Positions 8,601-16,240 of a stretch of DNA of 64,000 nt are shown here, piece by piece. The stretch comes from Candidatus Sumerlaeota bacterium (lineage in GTDB: Bacteria > Sumerlaeota > Sumerlaeia > SLMS01 > JAHLLQ01). A program made the position numbers and the translations under genes. Within the stretch, counting starts at the first letter, position 1. Each line of letters starts with the position of its first letter. The notes under the pieces are model-generated. The model was not told the DNA's origin. It saw only the letters and a list, made by a program, of their open reading frames with translations, and searched no databases. The stretch covers positions 1-64,000 of the forward strand of contig JASGMJ010000003.1 in NCBI GenBank assembly GCA_030156535.1. The letters run 5' to 3'.

Positions 8601-9601
8601 TTGAACTCCTCCTGGCGTTCTTCGAGGCTGGAAGCTCGGCTGCGGGCTTCGGCGAGGAGCGCAGCGGTTTCGGCGCCAGCGTGCTCCTTTGCGCGGAGTT
8701 CCTTTTCGATGGTGCTGAGGCGGGCCGTGCGTTCGGCGGCTTCTGCCTTGAGTTGCTCGATCTGTTTGGCGAGAAATGCCTGCTGCACTTCGCATTCGCG
8801 GGCATGCTGTTTGGCGGCTTCTGCGGCTTCGCGTGCGGCCCGGGCGTCGGTTTCGGCCTTCTTGCGCAACTCGCCGACTTCCTTGACAATCGCGTCCTGC
8901 CTGGCCAATCGGTCGACAATCTCCCGTTGTTTGTCGAGGTAGTTGTTCTCGGCGTCGAGCAGGCCCTTGTCGGTCAGTTCCAGCAACTTGCGCAAAAGGG
9001 TGCGGTCTGCCTCGGGAGAGAGGGCAGGCGGAGGGGTCTGGTATTCGCCGACCGCACGGACGTACTTGCCTGCAACATCGAGGTGGCAGATCGATGCATG
9101 GGGAGCAAGAAGGTCGTGAATGGTGCGCAGGGTGTGGGTGCTCTTGTGATCCTGGTCGCGATGAACGCCAAAGGGAACGGTGATGACGATCCGGCCGCCT
9201 GGATTGAGATAGCGCAGAACGTGGTCGAGGAGAACCGTGGGGTCGGAGAAGTGCTCGAGAACTTCGGAGAGGATCAGGGTGTCGAACGTTCCCTCGGGCT
9301 CGTAGTCGAAGATGTCGGCACAGACGAAGGTGCAGCGGTCGGAAATGAAGGGGAACTCGCGCGCCTGATAGTCCTTGGCGTACTCGATGGCCTTGGGATT
9401 GAGGTCGATTCCCAGGACTTTGAAGCCTTCGCGGGCGAGAAGCATGGGAACGATGCCCTGGCTGCATCCGACATCGAGCACGCGCTTGCCTTTGGCCTGC
9501 GCACAGAGCCAATGAACACGGTCGCGTGCGATCTCCTGGAGACGGGCGTCCCAGATTTCACGGTTGTAGAGTTCCAGGATGCGATCGTTGTTCATTCCCA
9601 T
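5612..9601 (-). CDS. Methyltransferase / long coiled coil / glycosyltransferase fusion (1329 aa)
   Basis: A three-part cytoplasmic protein. Residues about 30-200 are a class I methyltransferase (VLDVGCSQG, GIDLNPKA, TLILSEVLEHF, NPGGRIVI). Residues about 225-665 are almost uninterrupted Glu/Lys/Ala/Gln heptad sequence, a predicted coiled coil. About 715-790 is a Pro/Ala/Thr linker with repeats. About 815-1310 is a CgeB-like GT-B domain (FWNKEDPPNFDRF, CFAGTYYADEYAKRRDW, SRRVFELLACGTPVVTT). The ATG at 9601 is preceded by GGGAG at 8 nt spacing; an upstream in-frame TTG at 9667 is less likely. A methyltransferase joined to a long coil recalls WbdD, which caps and measures O-antigen exported by Wzm/Wzt, and an exporter lies 4 kb away. 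The ruler role is inference; a C-terminal GT replaces the WbdD kinase. Confidence 0.85.
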   Translation of the reverse strand: MGMNNDRILELYNREIWDARLQEIARDRVHWLCAQAKGKRVLDVGCSQGIVPMLLAREGFKVLGIDLNPKAIEYAKDYQAREFPFISDRCTFVCADIFDYEPEGTFDTLILSEVLEHFSDPTVLLDHVLRYLNPGGRIVITVPFGVHRDQDHKSTHTLRTIHDLLAPHASICHLDVAGKYVRAVGEYQTPPPALSPEADRTLLRKLLELTDKGLLDAENNYLDKQREIVDRLARQDAIVKEVGELRKKAETDARAAREAAEAAKQHARECEVQQAFLAKQIEQLKAEAAERTARLSTIEKELRAKEHAGAETAALLAEARSRASSLEERQEEFKAARSALEQEARALHAKASETAALLQARETELKHLNDKLDAAVKERGALQTEVQALREKIAAKKALREGLESRLQQLRDEHAHELLRISKEHASIHDQTVAKWARELREAESRAQAADSQLQSLRSQMETEKAVHAREIEALTSSLRTLEREHAAAHAKSTQLEAKLSREKRALADATSWIETLEDDLKRKDQQAEALRAEIRQAQETLKKNDAQLADALERIRVLEDEAVQRTNALRLAQSESSAAQAEAASHKARLAQAETQLNKLRASSESYLQEMREKARALEDTARQLREANSLASSLEARCHSLKQQAANSDAEVRRLYAENTRKHDNYNRIRNSVSYQFGRTTLRAIFRPGMNTLRLPADVYRIAREGLRQRREGGNIMAEPAAVAATPPPPQVQFNPTPTATPAPAPTPTATPAPAPTPAAKPAPAPTPPKAPSPPEPTRTSTSGEPSAKLPVSIDTTASIEPLPFETQPRNARRKLRVASILDDFTHACFAPECELIPIRPDNWLELMSEGDIDFLFVESAWHGNKDAWLYRVAKYNAPPGNELADVLAWCHKLDIPTVFWNKEDPPNFDRFVDRASEFQYVFTTDANCIPRYRERCPNVRRIEALAFAAQPAIHNPMMEQERLRKTCFAGTYYADEYAKRRDWMDVMLRASTEFGLDIFDRMHGTTGPQAKRFEFPADLQPHIRGKLSYDEMIRAYRRYRAFLNVNSVYDSPTMFSRRVFELLACGTPVVTTPSLGIERFFGSLVPQVETAEQVRAALAPLFADDDAWYNLSAKGIRHTYSSHTYAHRMKTICEVIGLPTESFDAPPIVVVAHPAGDPDSFARAMAAQSVRPANVLVPGIEAHDAQVLAHRQALERAGFDTITLPLHNIPALIDARFPESIIALCDTRRAYGANYMLDARHSVMGDPETTITGTLPPSPGNENTQKNWGLPTDTVLSGTLVARSSVLSSQLLEDAYGENLARLPYSVLCRYGYEVAENQELMITPE
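7291..7380 (-). repeat. Three 30-bp tandem repeats coding the Pro/Ala/Thr linker
   Basis: Three near-identical 30-bp units begin at 7291, 7321 and 7351 (plus-strand core gtgggtgcgggagcaggt). They encode repeated Pro-Ala-Pro-Thr decapeptides in the linker between the coiled coil and the C-terminal glycosyltransferase of the fusion protein. The units differ at only a few bases, so copy number is likely to vary by slippage. Confidence 0.9.
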
Positions 9602-9648
9602 GGCACGTACTCCCTTGGCACAGGCAAAACAAAAGCCAGTGTTGTGCT

Positions 9649-9675
9649 CTTGCTTGCAGGCAGGCAAGCAGCAAG
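9649..9675. promoter_or_regulatory. Imperfect inverted repeat in a divergent promoter region
   Basis: Arms CTTGC-TTGC (9649-9657) and GCAA-GCA-GCAAG (9664-9675) form an imperfect inverted repeat, with three extra bases in the right arm. It lies in the 239-bp gap between the divergently transcribed fusion gene and the epimerase gene. It could be an operator or a leader hairpin; no clear -35/-10 pair was found beside it. Confidence 0.3.
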
Positions 9676-9840
9676 TTGGGCAGTCGGGGAGGCCGTTCAG
9701 GAAGGGATGGCTGGTACTCTCGGCTTGCCACGGTGGACGAAGTCCGTCCGATTAGCGCCAGACTTTCCCGCGCGCGGGGCCAGTCCGGCGGCGCCTTTTT
9801 CGGCGGCCTACTTTCCGTACCGGATTGGCAAGAGGCAGGC

Positions 9841-10887
9841 ATGAAGGTTCTCGTTACCGGAGGAGCCGGTTTTATCGGAGTTCATACGGCGCGGCGCTTT
9901 GCACAGCGCGGCGATGACGTGGTGGTATTCGATAATTTGTCGCGGGTGGGTGCCCGGGAGAATCTGGCGTGGCTTCAGGAAGCTGCCCCCTCCGTGTGCT
10001 TCATGCCCGGCGATGTCACGCGCGCCGAGGACCTTGCGGAGCTCGCCCGCCTGCACCCGGAAATCGAGGCAATCATCCATCTGGCAGGGCAGGTGGCGGT
10101 GACGACTTCCGTCGCGGATCCCGTCGCCGACTTCCGTGCCAATGCCGAGGGCACGCTGAATGTCTTGGAGATGGCCCGGACGGCGCTCAGCAGCCCAATC
10201 GTCCTGTATGCGTCGACGAACAAGGTTTATGGGGGGCTGGAAGGCGTCGCTGTCGAAAAGCGGGGGCGGCGCTACGAGTTCCGCGATTTCACCCGGGGAA
10301 TTGGCGAATCGACCCCCCTTGATTTTCATAGTCCCTATGGATGCTCCAAGGGCGCGGCGGACCAGTACGTTCGCGACTATCATCGCATCTACGGGCTTCC
10401 CACGGTTGTGCTGCGCCAATCGTGCATTTACGGAACCCGTCAGTTCGGCATCGAGGATCAGGGGTGGGTGGCCTGGTTCACCATCGCGACGCAGCTGAAA
10501 CGGCCCGTGACGATCTTCGGCGACGGGTGCCAGGTGCGCGATGTCCTTTTCATCGATGATCTGGTGAGGGCGTACGAGGCGGCGATCGACAGGATCGACG
10601 TTTCGGCGGGGCGGATTTATAACGTGGGTGGTGGACCGGACTATGCCATTTCCCTGCTGGAATTTCTTGATTTGCTGAGCGAGGCGGCGGAACTGGTGAT
10701 CCAGCCCCTTTCGGCCGACTGGCGCCCCGGGGATCAGCGGGTCTATGTGTCGGACATTGCCCGGATACGAACGGAGCTGGGGTGGGAGCCTCGCATCGGC
10801 CCGGCCGAAGGCATTGAGCGCCTTGTTGAATGGGTGCGGGAGAATCGTGAGATGATCGCGCCGATTCTGGCGGCAGGGGCGCGGTAG
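9841..10887 (+). CDS. NAD-dependent sugar epimerase, CDP-paratose 2-epimerase-like (348 aa)
   Basis: Extended short-chain dehydrogenase that makes a nucleotide sugar for the polymer. The NAD-binding motif GGAGFIG is at residues 7-13, and the catalytic YxxxK is Y166-K170 in SPYGCSKGAADQYV. ASTNKVYGG and RQSCIYGTRQFGIEDQGW match CDP-paratose 2-epimerases (RfbE/Tyv) more closely than GalE. The ATG at 9841 starts directly at the Rossmann strand MKVLVTGG; the frame is open upstream but that part is not homologous. It is divergent from the fusion gene and converges with the GT4 gene. No CDP-sugar 4,6-dehydratase or cytidylyltransferase is in the window, so the exact sugar is uncertain. Confidence 0.85.
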   Translation: MKVLVTGGAGFIGVHTARRFAQRGDDVVVFDNLSRVGARENLAWLQEAAPSVCFMPGDVTRAEDLAELARLHPEIEAIIHLAGQVAVTTSVADPVADFRANAEGTLNVLEMARTALSSPIVLYASTNKVYGGLEGVAVEKRGRRYEFRDFTRGIGESTPLDFHSPYGCSKGAADQYVRDYHRIYGLPTVVLRQSCIYGTRQFGIEDQGWVAWFTIATQLKRPVTIFGDGCQVRDVLFIDDLVRAYEAAIDRIDVSAGRIYNVGGGPDYAISLLEFLDLLSEAAELVIQPLSADWRPGDQRVYVSDIARIRTELGWEPRIGPAEGIERLVEWVRENREMIAPILAAGAR

Positions 10888-10898
10888 CAGGCGCCGTC

Positions 10899-12263
10899 CT
10901 ATTTTCGATGCTTTATCCTGGGCGAGTTGCAGGCGAACGCGTAGGCGCGTTTCGTCGCCTCCACGCTGTGCCCCCAGCTCTTCTCGCGGACGATGGCCTG
11001 TGCGGCGGCGGCTCCCAGACGCTCGCACAGCGGTGCATCGAGCAGGAGCCGCGCGGCCTGCTCGACGAAGTCGGCGGGGTCGCCACTGCGAAAGAGCCAA
11101 CCCGTTTCGCCGGGTGTGATGATTTCGCTCATCGCGGGCAGGTCGGGAAGGAGGACGGCTTTGCCGAGCGCCATCGCCTCAAAGGGCTTGAGGGGAGAGA
11201 CAAGACTGGTCACGCGCGAGGGCAGGCGCGTGATGGCGAGCACGTCGATGATGCTGTAGGCCGACGCAATCTGCTTGTTGGGAATGGGGCCATGGAAGAG
11301 GGCGCGGTCGGCCAGTCCCTGGGCGGCAAGGCGTTGCTGCAAAGCATCCGCGTAGTCCTGGTCTCCGCCACCGACGATGAGCAGACGAGCGGAGGGGACG
11401 CGGGCGAGCAGCGCACCGAAGGCATCGACGAGAAAGTGTATGCCTTCGAGTTTGCGCAGACTCCCGACATAGCCGAGCACGGGCGTTTCCGGCGTGGCTC
11501 CAAGGCGCGCGCGGATTTCGCGCACGAGTTCAATATTCTCGGTGGCACGAAGTTGCTCCGTCAGGCTGGCGGCGGCGCCGTTGGGGACGACAAAAATCTT
11601 CTCCTCGGGGACTCCTCGGCGGGCAATGTCGCAGGCAAGCGCCTGGGTGATTGTGAGCACGGCATCGGCACGCTTGACGATCGCCGTCTCCATGAAGCGG
11701 AAGCCGCGATAGATCGGGGAGCCTTCCTTGAACTTGCCTCCCTCGACGGCGGTGTCCTCCCACAACCCACGCATCTCATAGACGAACGGCACGCCAAGCT
11801 TCCGCGCGGTCCACAGGGAGGGGAAACCGTTGCGGAAGGGAGTGTGTGCGTGGATCAGGTCGCAGTTCTCGCGCCGCGCCAATTCCACCAGGCGCGGGTA
11901 GAAGGTACACCGGGCCTGCGGCAGGCTGCGCGCGGCGGTGATCAGTTGAAAGACGAACCGGGGAACGTACCAGTAGGCGCTGCGATCGGCCAGCGTCTCT
12001 CCCACCGAAAGGGCGTTGGGGTCGGTGGTGTCTCCCGGGGCTGCGCGGAAACGCGGATTGGGAACACGATGGTAGGTAATGCCGTCGATCGAGAAGGGCT
12101 CGGGCGTATTCAGGCAGGCGAGTGGGTAGTAGGGGGACGTGATGCCGACGGGTGCGAGCCCGGCCTCGACTTGGGCGCGCAGCAGCGCATGGGTGCGCAC
12201 CGCATAGCCATTCAGGTGCGGGGGAGAAACAGAGAGAACATGCAGGGGACGTTGAACGGCCAT
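10899..12263 (-). CDS. GT4-family glycosyltransferase (454 aa)
   Basis: Retaining GT-B glycosyltransferase of the GT4 type, expected at the inner face of the cytoplasmic membrane. The N-terminal domain has HVLSVSPPHLNGYAVRTHAL and the acceptor-side HAHTPFRNGFPSLW. The C-terminal donor domain has VLGYVGSLRKLEGIHFLVDA and KPFEAMALGKAVLLPDLPAM with the usual acidic EX7-type region. The ATG at 12263 has GAGG 4-8 nt upstream; the frame extends 47 codons further but that sequence overlaps the sulfotransferase gene and looks random. It is the fourth gene of a minus-strand wzm-wzt-sulfotransferase-GT4 run. Confidence 0.88.
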   Translation of the reverse strand: MAVQRPLHVLSVSPPHLNGYAVRTHALLRAQVEAGLAPVGITSPYYPLACLNTPEPFSIDGITYHRVPNPRFRAAPGDTTDPNALSVGETLADRSAYWYVPRFVFQLITAARSLPQARCTFYPRLVELARRENCDLIHAHTPFRNGFPSLWTARKLGVPFVYEMRGLWEDTAVEGGKFKEGSPIYRGFRFMETAIVKRADAVLTITQALACDIARRGVPEEKIFVVPNGAAASLTEQLRATENIELVREIRARLGATPETPVLGYVGSLRKLEGIHFLVDAFGALLARVPSARLLIVGGGDQDYADALQQRLAAQGLADRALFHGPIPNKQIASAYSIIDVLAITRLPSRVTSLVSPLKPFEAMALGKAVLLPDLPAMSEIITPGETGWLFRSGDPADFVEQAARLLLDAPLCERLGAAAAQAIVREKSWGHSVEATKRAYAFACNSPRIKHRK

Positions 12264-12285
12264 GGCACCTCGTCCGGGAGGGTGT

Positions 12286-13146
12286 CTATGTTGCGGGAGC
12301 GAGGGCTTCGCGGACCATGCCGTCATAGGGGGTGTCCGCAAAGAATCGCAGGAGTTCGCGCTGATTGCTGACGAGGTCTCTTTCGCTCGTGATGGACTTT
12401 GCAAGCGGGAGCTGGCGTGGCAGGTTCTTGAGTTCGGCTTCCTTCATGAGCTTCGCCAACTTCCTGGGAATATTCGGGGCGAGGAGATTGTTGCCGACGA
12501 ACATTTCCTCGTAGAACAGTTTCACAAGGCGCTTATGGCCTTCAAGCGCCCGGTCGATCATTTCATTGTCCTGCTGGAGAGCGTTCATTCGGCGCAGCAT
12601 CTTTGCAGGATCGATTCTCAGGGAGACGCCTGAGGTATCGAGCTTTTCGCCGGCACGCAGGTGCCAGGTGCCGGTTTCCTTCGCGACGATTGTGGAGAGC
12701 GCCTGCTTGAACAAGTTGGCGCGCACCAGACGGATGATCGGATGATTCCCCTTCACCAGGAGGTCGAGAAGAAAGGGAGGCTGCGAGGGGCTGTGCCAGA
12801 TGGTGTTGAAGTGATGCAGGCTGTTTTGCTTCACGTCGATGAAGACGTATCGTTTCGTCGAACGCTGGTGGCAGTATTCAAGGAAGCGGGTGAAGAGTTC
12901 TGTTTTGTTTTCCTTGGTGGGGAAGAGATAGAGCTGGGCGCATTCCGGCTCGGTCTTGAGAAAGTGGAAGAAGGAGTAGTAGTCGCCCTTCTCCGGGTGA
13001 AAGACTTCGCCGTAGGGATCGAACAGGCCGCTGGTGGCCAGGGTCTCGCGCAGCACCGTCGTCCCGCTCCGCTGGGGGGCGATGAGAAAGAGGAAGCGAA
13101 CAGGTTCGCCATCTCCGAAGAGCTTGGAGCGCAATCGCTCAAGCAT
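12286..13146 (-). CDS. Stf0-like sulfotransferase (286 aa)
   Basis: Predicted PAPS-dependent sulfotransferase modifying the glycan. The 5'-phosphosulfate-binding loop APQRSGTTVL is at residues 23-32. HPIIRLVRANLFKQALS followed by TGTWHL resembles the 3'-phosphate-binding region and TGxW element of Stf0 (trehalose 2-sulfotransferase) enzymes. The ATG at 13146 overlaps the stop of the ABC ATPase gene by 8 nt and has GAGAG upstream; a TTG two codons earlier is also possible. Tight coupling to the exporter ATPase suggests that the exported polymer or its cap is sulfated. Genes for making PAPS are not in the window. It could instead be a general P-loop sulfotransferase. Confidence 0.75.
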   Translation of the reverse strand: MLERLRSKLFGDGEPVRFLFLIAPQRSGTTVLRETLATSGLFDPYGEVFHPEKGDYYSFFHFLKTEPECAQLYLFPTKENKTELFTRFLEYCHQRSTKRYVFIDVKQNSLHHFNTIWHSPSQPPFLLDLLVKGNHPIIRLVRANLFKQALSTIVAKETGTWHLRAGEKLDTSGVSLRIDPAKMLRRMNALQQDNEMIDRALEGHKRLVKLFYEEMFVGNNLLAPNIPRKLAKLMKEAELKNLPRQLPLAKSITSERDLVSNQRELLRFFADTPYDGMVREALAPAT

Positions 13147-13912
13147 TGGCAAAGCTCTCTTCGTACTGGCGGATCACGTCGGCGGGATCGCCGCAGGCTT
13201 TGACCTCGCCGCGTTCGAGCCACAGGCACCGGTTGCACATGGCCTTGATGGAAGGCATGGAATGGGAGATGACGACAATGCAGCGGCACTTCGCCATCAT
13301 GGATTGAATGCGGGCTTCGCATTTTTTGCGGAAGCCGGAGTCGCCCACGCTGAGGACTTCGTCGAGCAGGAGGATGTCGGGTTCGATGGAGGCAGCAATC
13401 GAGAAGGCGAGGCGGGCGCGCATTCCACTGGAGTATGCGCCGATCGGCTCGTCGAAGAAATCACCGAGTTCGGAAAAGTCACGGATCTCGTCGATCATGG
13501 CGTCCATGCGTTCACGCGAGAACCCGAGAAACGAGCCGAAATAGTACGTGTTGTCCCGGCCTGAAAGACCGGGCTGGAACATGCCTCCGAGTGAGAGGAG
13601 GGCGCTCACGTCGCCGTTCGTGATGAGCGTTCCCTCGTCCGGCTCGAAGATACCCGATAGAACCAGTGACAGCGTGCTTTTTCCCGCTCCGTTTCGCCCA
13701 ATGACGCCCAGCACGTCCCCGCGCATGCATTGGAAGGAGACGTTGCGCAGCGCCCAGTATTGCCCGGCCTTGCGCCTGTGATGGAGGCGCTTGAACAGGG
13801 TGCGGCGGCGGCTGCTGGGGTAGTAGAGCCCCAAGTCGCGCGCCTCCAGGACGAGCTCGGGAGCAGCCGTGGTTTCTGCGGACGGGCCAGCCGGATTGTC
13901 GGATTGTTCCAT
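13139..13912 (-). CDS. wzt: Polysaccharide ABC exporter ATPase (Wzt/KpsT type, 257 aa)
   Basis: Nucleotide-binding subunit that drives export of an undecaprenol- or lipid-linked polysaccharide with the adjacent permease. Walker A GRNGAGKST is at residues 72-80, the signature YSSGMRA at 160-166 and Walker B ILLLDE at 180-185, with H-loop SHSM. SALLSLGGMFQPGLSGRDN is typical of this subfamily. At 257 aa it lacks the roughly 150-aa C-terminal carbohydrate-binding domain found in O9a-type Wzt, so it resembles KpsT/TagH-like or O2a-type ATPases. The first 20 residues are a Pro/Ala/Glu extension. The gene starts 9 nt after wzm. Confidence 0.92.
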   Translation of the reverse strand: MEQSDNPAGPSAETTAAPELVLEARDLGLYYPSSRRRTLFKRLHHRRKAGQYWALRNVSFQCMRGDVLGVIGRNGAGKSTLSLVLSGIFEPDEGTLITNGDVSALLSLGGMFQPGLSGRDNTYYFGSFLGFSRERMDAMIDEIRDFSELGDFFDEPIGAYSSGMRARLAFSIAASIEPDILLLDEVLSVGDSGFRKKCEARIQSMMAKCRCIVVISHSMPSIKAMCNRCLWLERGEVKACGDPADVIRQYEESFANA

Positions 13913-13921
13913 GGTTCTTTC

Positions 13922-14728
13922 CTAGGCGGCAGAGGCCTTCAGCAGGCGGCGGTCAAGCAATTGGTACGTTCTGTATCCCGTGTACAGCAAGACGCTCGTG
14001 TGAATGCACATCACACCCCACCACCACATGGGAATCATTTGGTGTGACCAGATTGCGTGGCGATAACTGGTAAAGAGAATCGCGAAAGGATTGACGAACA
14101 TGTAGACATCGACGAGCCAGGGGCTGCTGGCAAAATGCTTTTCGAGAAGGTCGAGTCCGTAGAGCGAGGGGCTGAGGTAGAAGAGGAACATGACGACATG
14201 GTTGACGTAGATGCTCAGGTCGTAAATCAGAGCGCCCAGGCAGGCCATAAGCAGCGTGATGCCGAGCATCATGGCGGCCTGAATGATGACGAGAGGGACG
14301 AGTTGCAGCGCGTAAAAAGTGGGGTGAACGCCCATCCCTGCAGCGGCCACGAGCAGGGCCGTGAGGCCGAAGGCAAACAGCACGCCCTCCTCGGCCACGA
14401 GCGCAATCGGGAGCACCGCGGTGGGAAACGGAATCGAGCGCATTGTTGCGCCGTGCGTCTTGAAGATGCGTATTCCGTTGGAAAAGCAGCGGGTGAAATA
14501 CTTCCAACTCACGACCGCGCAGCCGATGAACACGGGGTAGGGCGAGTAGTTGTGGGTCGAGCGGATGACAGAGAACACAAACCAGTAGATGATGACCATG
14601 ATAATGGGGTCGATCAGCCACCAGAGATAGCCCAGACGGTTGTCCACGGCGGAGGACTTGAGGCGAAAGCGCACAATCTCGGCGATGAGTTTGCGTTTGC
14701 GCAGCAGGTTCGGCAGGTTCGACTTCAT
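13922..14728 (-). CDS. wzm: Polysaccharide ABC exporter permease (Wzm type, 268 aa)
   Basis: Inner-membrane subunit of the exporter, an ABC2_membrane protein. About six hydrophobic segments are visible, beginning with LGYLWWLIDPIIMVIIYW, and the amphipathic N-terminal stretch LRKRKLIAEIVRFRLKSS is typical of Wzm/KpsM. RYSHAIW-type motifs near the C-terminus appear as SYRHAIWSHQ. It partners with the ATPase starting 9 nt downstream. The ATG at 14728 opens the minus-strand operon wzm-wzt-sulfotransferase-GT4; a 106-nt gap separates it from wecB. Confidence 0.92.
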   Translation of the reverse strand: MKSNLPNLLRKRKLIAEIVRFRLKSSAVDNRLGYLWWLIDPIIMVIIYWFVFSVIRSTHNYSPYPVFIGCAVVSWKYFTRCFSNGIRIFKTHGATMRSIPFPTAVLPIALVAEEGVLFAFGLTALLVAAAGMGVHPTFYALQLVPLVIIQAAMMLGITLLMACLGALIYDLSIYVNHVVMFLFYLSPSLYGLDLLEKHFASSPWLVDVYMFVNPFAILFTSYRHAIWSHQMIPMWWWGVMCIHTSVLLYTGYRTYQLLDRRLLKASAA

Positions 14729-14834
14729 CCTACGGGGCTCCCTGCTCCAACGACGATAGAGGCCACGGCTGGATTCAACGACGCTCCTGCGGTGATTTTT
14801 GTACGGCAGGCAAATTCTTCAAGGTGCATCGTTG

Positions 14835-16007
14835 TTATTCCGCAGCCGGGTCGAAGGCGTCAAAGGGCTCGCCTGCCAGCAAGGCAACAATGCGGCGGGC
14901 GGCCATGCCGTCGCCATAAGGATTGTGGCTCCGGCGTGATGCTTCGAAGACGGCCGGATTGTCCAACAATTCCGTGGCCGAGCGCACAATGGCCTCCTTG
15001 TCGGTTCCGACGAGGCGAACGGTTCCCGCGTCCACTGCCTCGGGGCGCTCGGTTGTCGTTCGTGTCACCAGAACGGGTTTGCCAAGCGAGGGGGCCTCTT
15101 CCTGCACGCCTCCCGAATCCGTGACGATCAGATGAGCGCGGTCCATCAGCCAGACGAACGAAAGGTAGTCCTGTGGGGCGATGAGATGGACGTTTGCGCA
15201 GGAACCCAGAACGCGGTTCACCGGATCCTTCACATTGGGATTCAAGTGGACAGGGTACGCAATTTCCACGTCGTCGCGTTCGGCGAGTTGCTTCAGTGCC
15301 TCGCACATTTCCTCAATGCCGCCGTCGAAGCTTTCCCGGCGGTGCCCGGTGACCAGAATGAGGCGCTTGCCGGGATTGAGGAAGGCAAAGCGCTCGGCCA
15401 TCGTGGTGGCCAGGGGCGCTGTGCGTACCCGCTCGGCGACCTGCAGTAGGGCGTCGATGACGGTGTTGCCGGTAACGACGATGCTCTCAGGGGAATAACC
15501 TTCAGCCAAGAGGGCCTGGCGGGCGCGCTGCGTCGGGGCGAAATGGTGGCGTGCCATGACAGCCGTCACCCGGCGATTCATTTCCTCGGGCCATGGTGCG
15601 TACAGATCACCGGTTCTCAGTCCCGCCTCGACGTGCCCGACGGCGACACCGGCATAGAAGGCCGCCAGCGTGGCGGCCATGACGGTTGTCGTGTCGCCCT
15701 GAACGAGAACGATGTCGGGCTTCCATTCGTCCAGAACGCCGCCCATCGCCTCGATGACGCGGCTTGTCAGGCCACCGAGCGTTTGATTCGCCCGCATCAG
15801 ATCGAGATCAAAGTCGGGGCGGATTTCGAAAATATCGAGAACCTGGTCCATCATCTGGCGATGCTGGGCAGTGACGCAGACCCGGGCGTCGAATCCGGGA
15901 TGACGGGAAAGCTCCTGGACAACGGGCGCCATCTTGATGGCTTCGGGGCGCGTGCCGAAGACGGAAAGGATGCGCTTGTAGGCGGGACGGGGATTGTTGG
16001 GATGCAT
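14835..16007 (-). CDS. wecB: Non-hydrolysing UDP-N-acetylglucosamine 2-epimerase (390 aa)
   Basis: Interconverts UDP-GlcNAc and UDP-ManNAc in the cytoplasm, supplying ManNAc or ManNAcA for the polymer. SVFGTRPEAIKMAPVV is at residues 15-30, followed by AQHRQMMDQVL, VQGDTTTVMA, HVEAGLRTGD, VTGHRRESFDGG and DSGGVQEEAPSLGKPVLV, all hallmarks of the WecB family; length is normal. It is transcribed toward wzm. The start ATG at 16007 begins a short basic-Pro leader before the first strand. No UDP-ManNAc dehydrogenase (wecC) is in the window. Confidence 0.95.
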   Translation of the reverse strand: MHPNNPRPAYKRILSVFGTRPEAIKMAPVVQELSRHPGFDARVCVTAQHRQMMDQVLDIFEIRPDFDLDLMRANQTLGGLTSRVIEAMGGVLDEWKPDIVLVQGDTTTVMAATLAAFYAGVAVGHVEAGLRTGDLYAPWPEEMNRRVTAVMARHHFAPTQRARQALLAEGYSPESIVVTGNTVIDALLQVAERVRTAPLATTMAERFAFLNPGKRLILVTGHRRESFDGGIEEMCEALKQLAERDDVEIAYPVHLNPNVKDPVNRVLGSCANVHLIAPQDYLSFVWLMDRAHLIVTDSGGVQEEAPSLGKPVLVTRTTTERPEAVDAGTVRLVGTDKEAIVRSATELLDNPAVFEASRRSHNPYGDGMAARRIVALLAGEPFDAFDPAAE

Positions 16008-16240
16008 GACACGCCTTTGGTGGAGCAGGCAGCGGAGAATGCGAGCGCCCTTGAAGGTGAACCGAGGGGACGCTGGCCAGTGGTGCGGAGGGCGTCAAAT
16101 CGAAATCGGAAACGCAGCGCCTCCGCACGAAAGGGATGACCCCATTTTCGTTGACATCGAATGCAGTGGAACCAATCCAAGACCCCTCTTCAATGGCAAG
16201 GCCGCGAGGCTTTGATTTGCTCTCTCAGGATGCTCTCTCT

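Noticed and set aside
9602-9667. N-terminal extension of the fusion protein from TTG
   Set aside because: The ATG at 9601 has a good Shine-Dalgarno and the extension is not part of the methyltransferase fold.
16151-16179. TTGACA with downstream AATCCA as a promoter
   Set aside because: The -10 is too poor to call.
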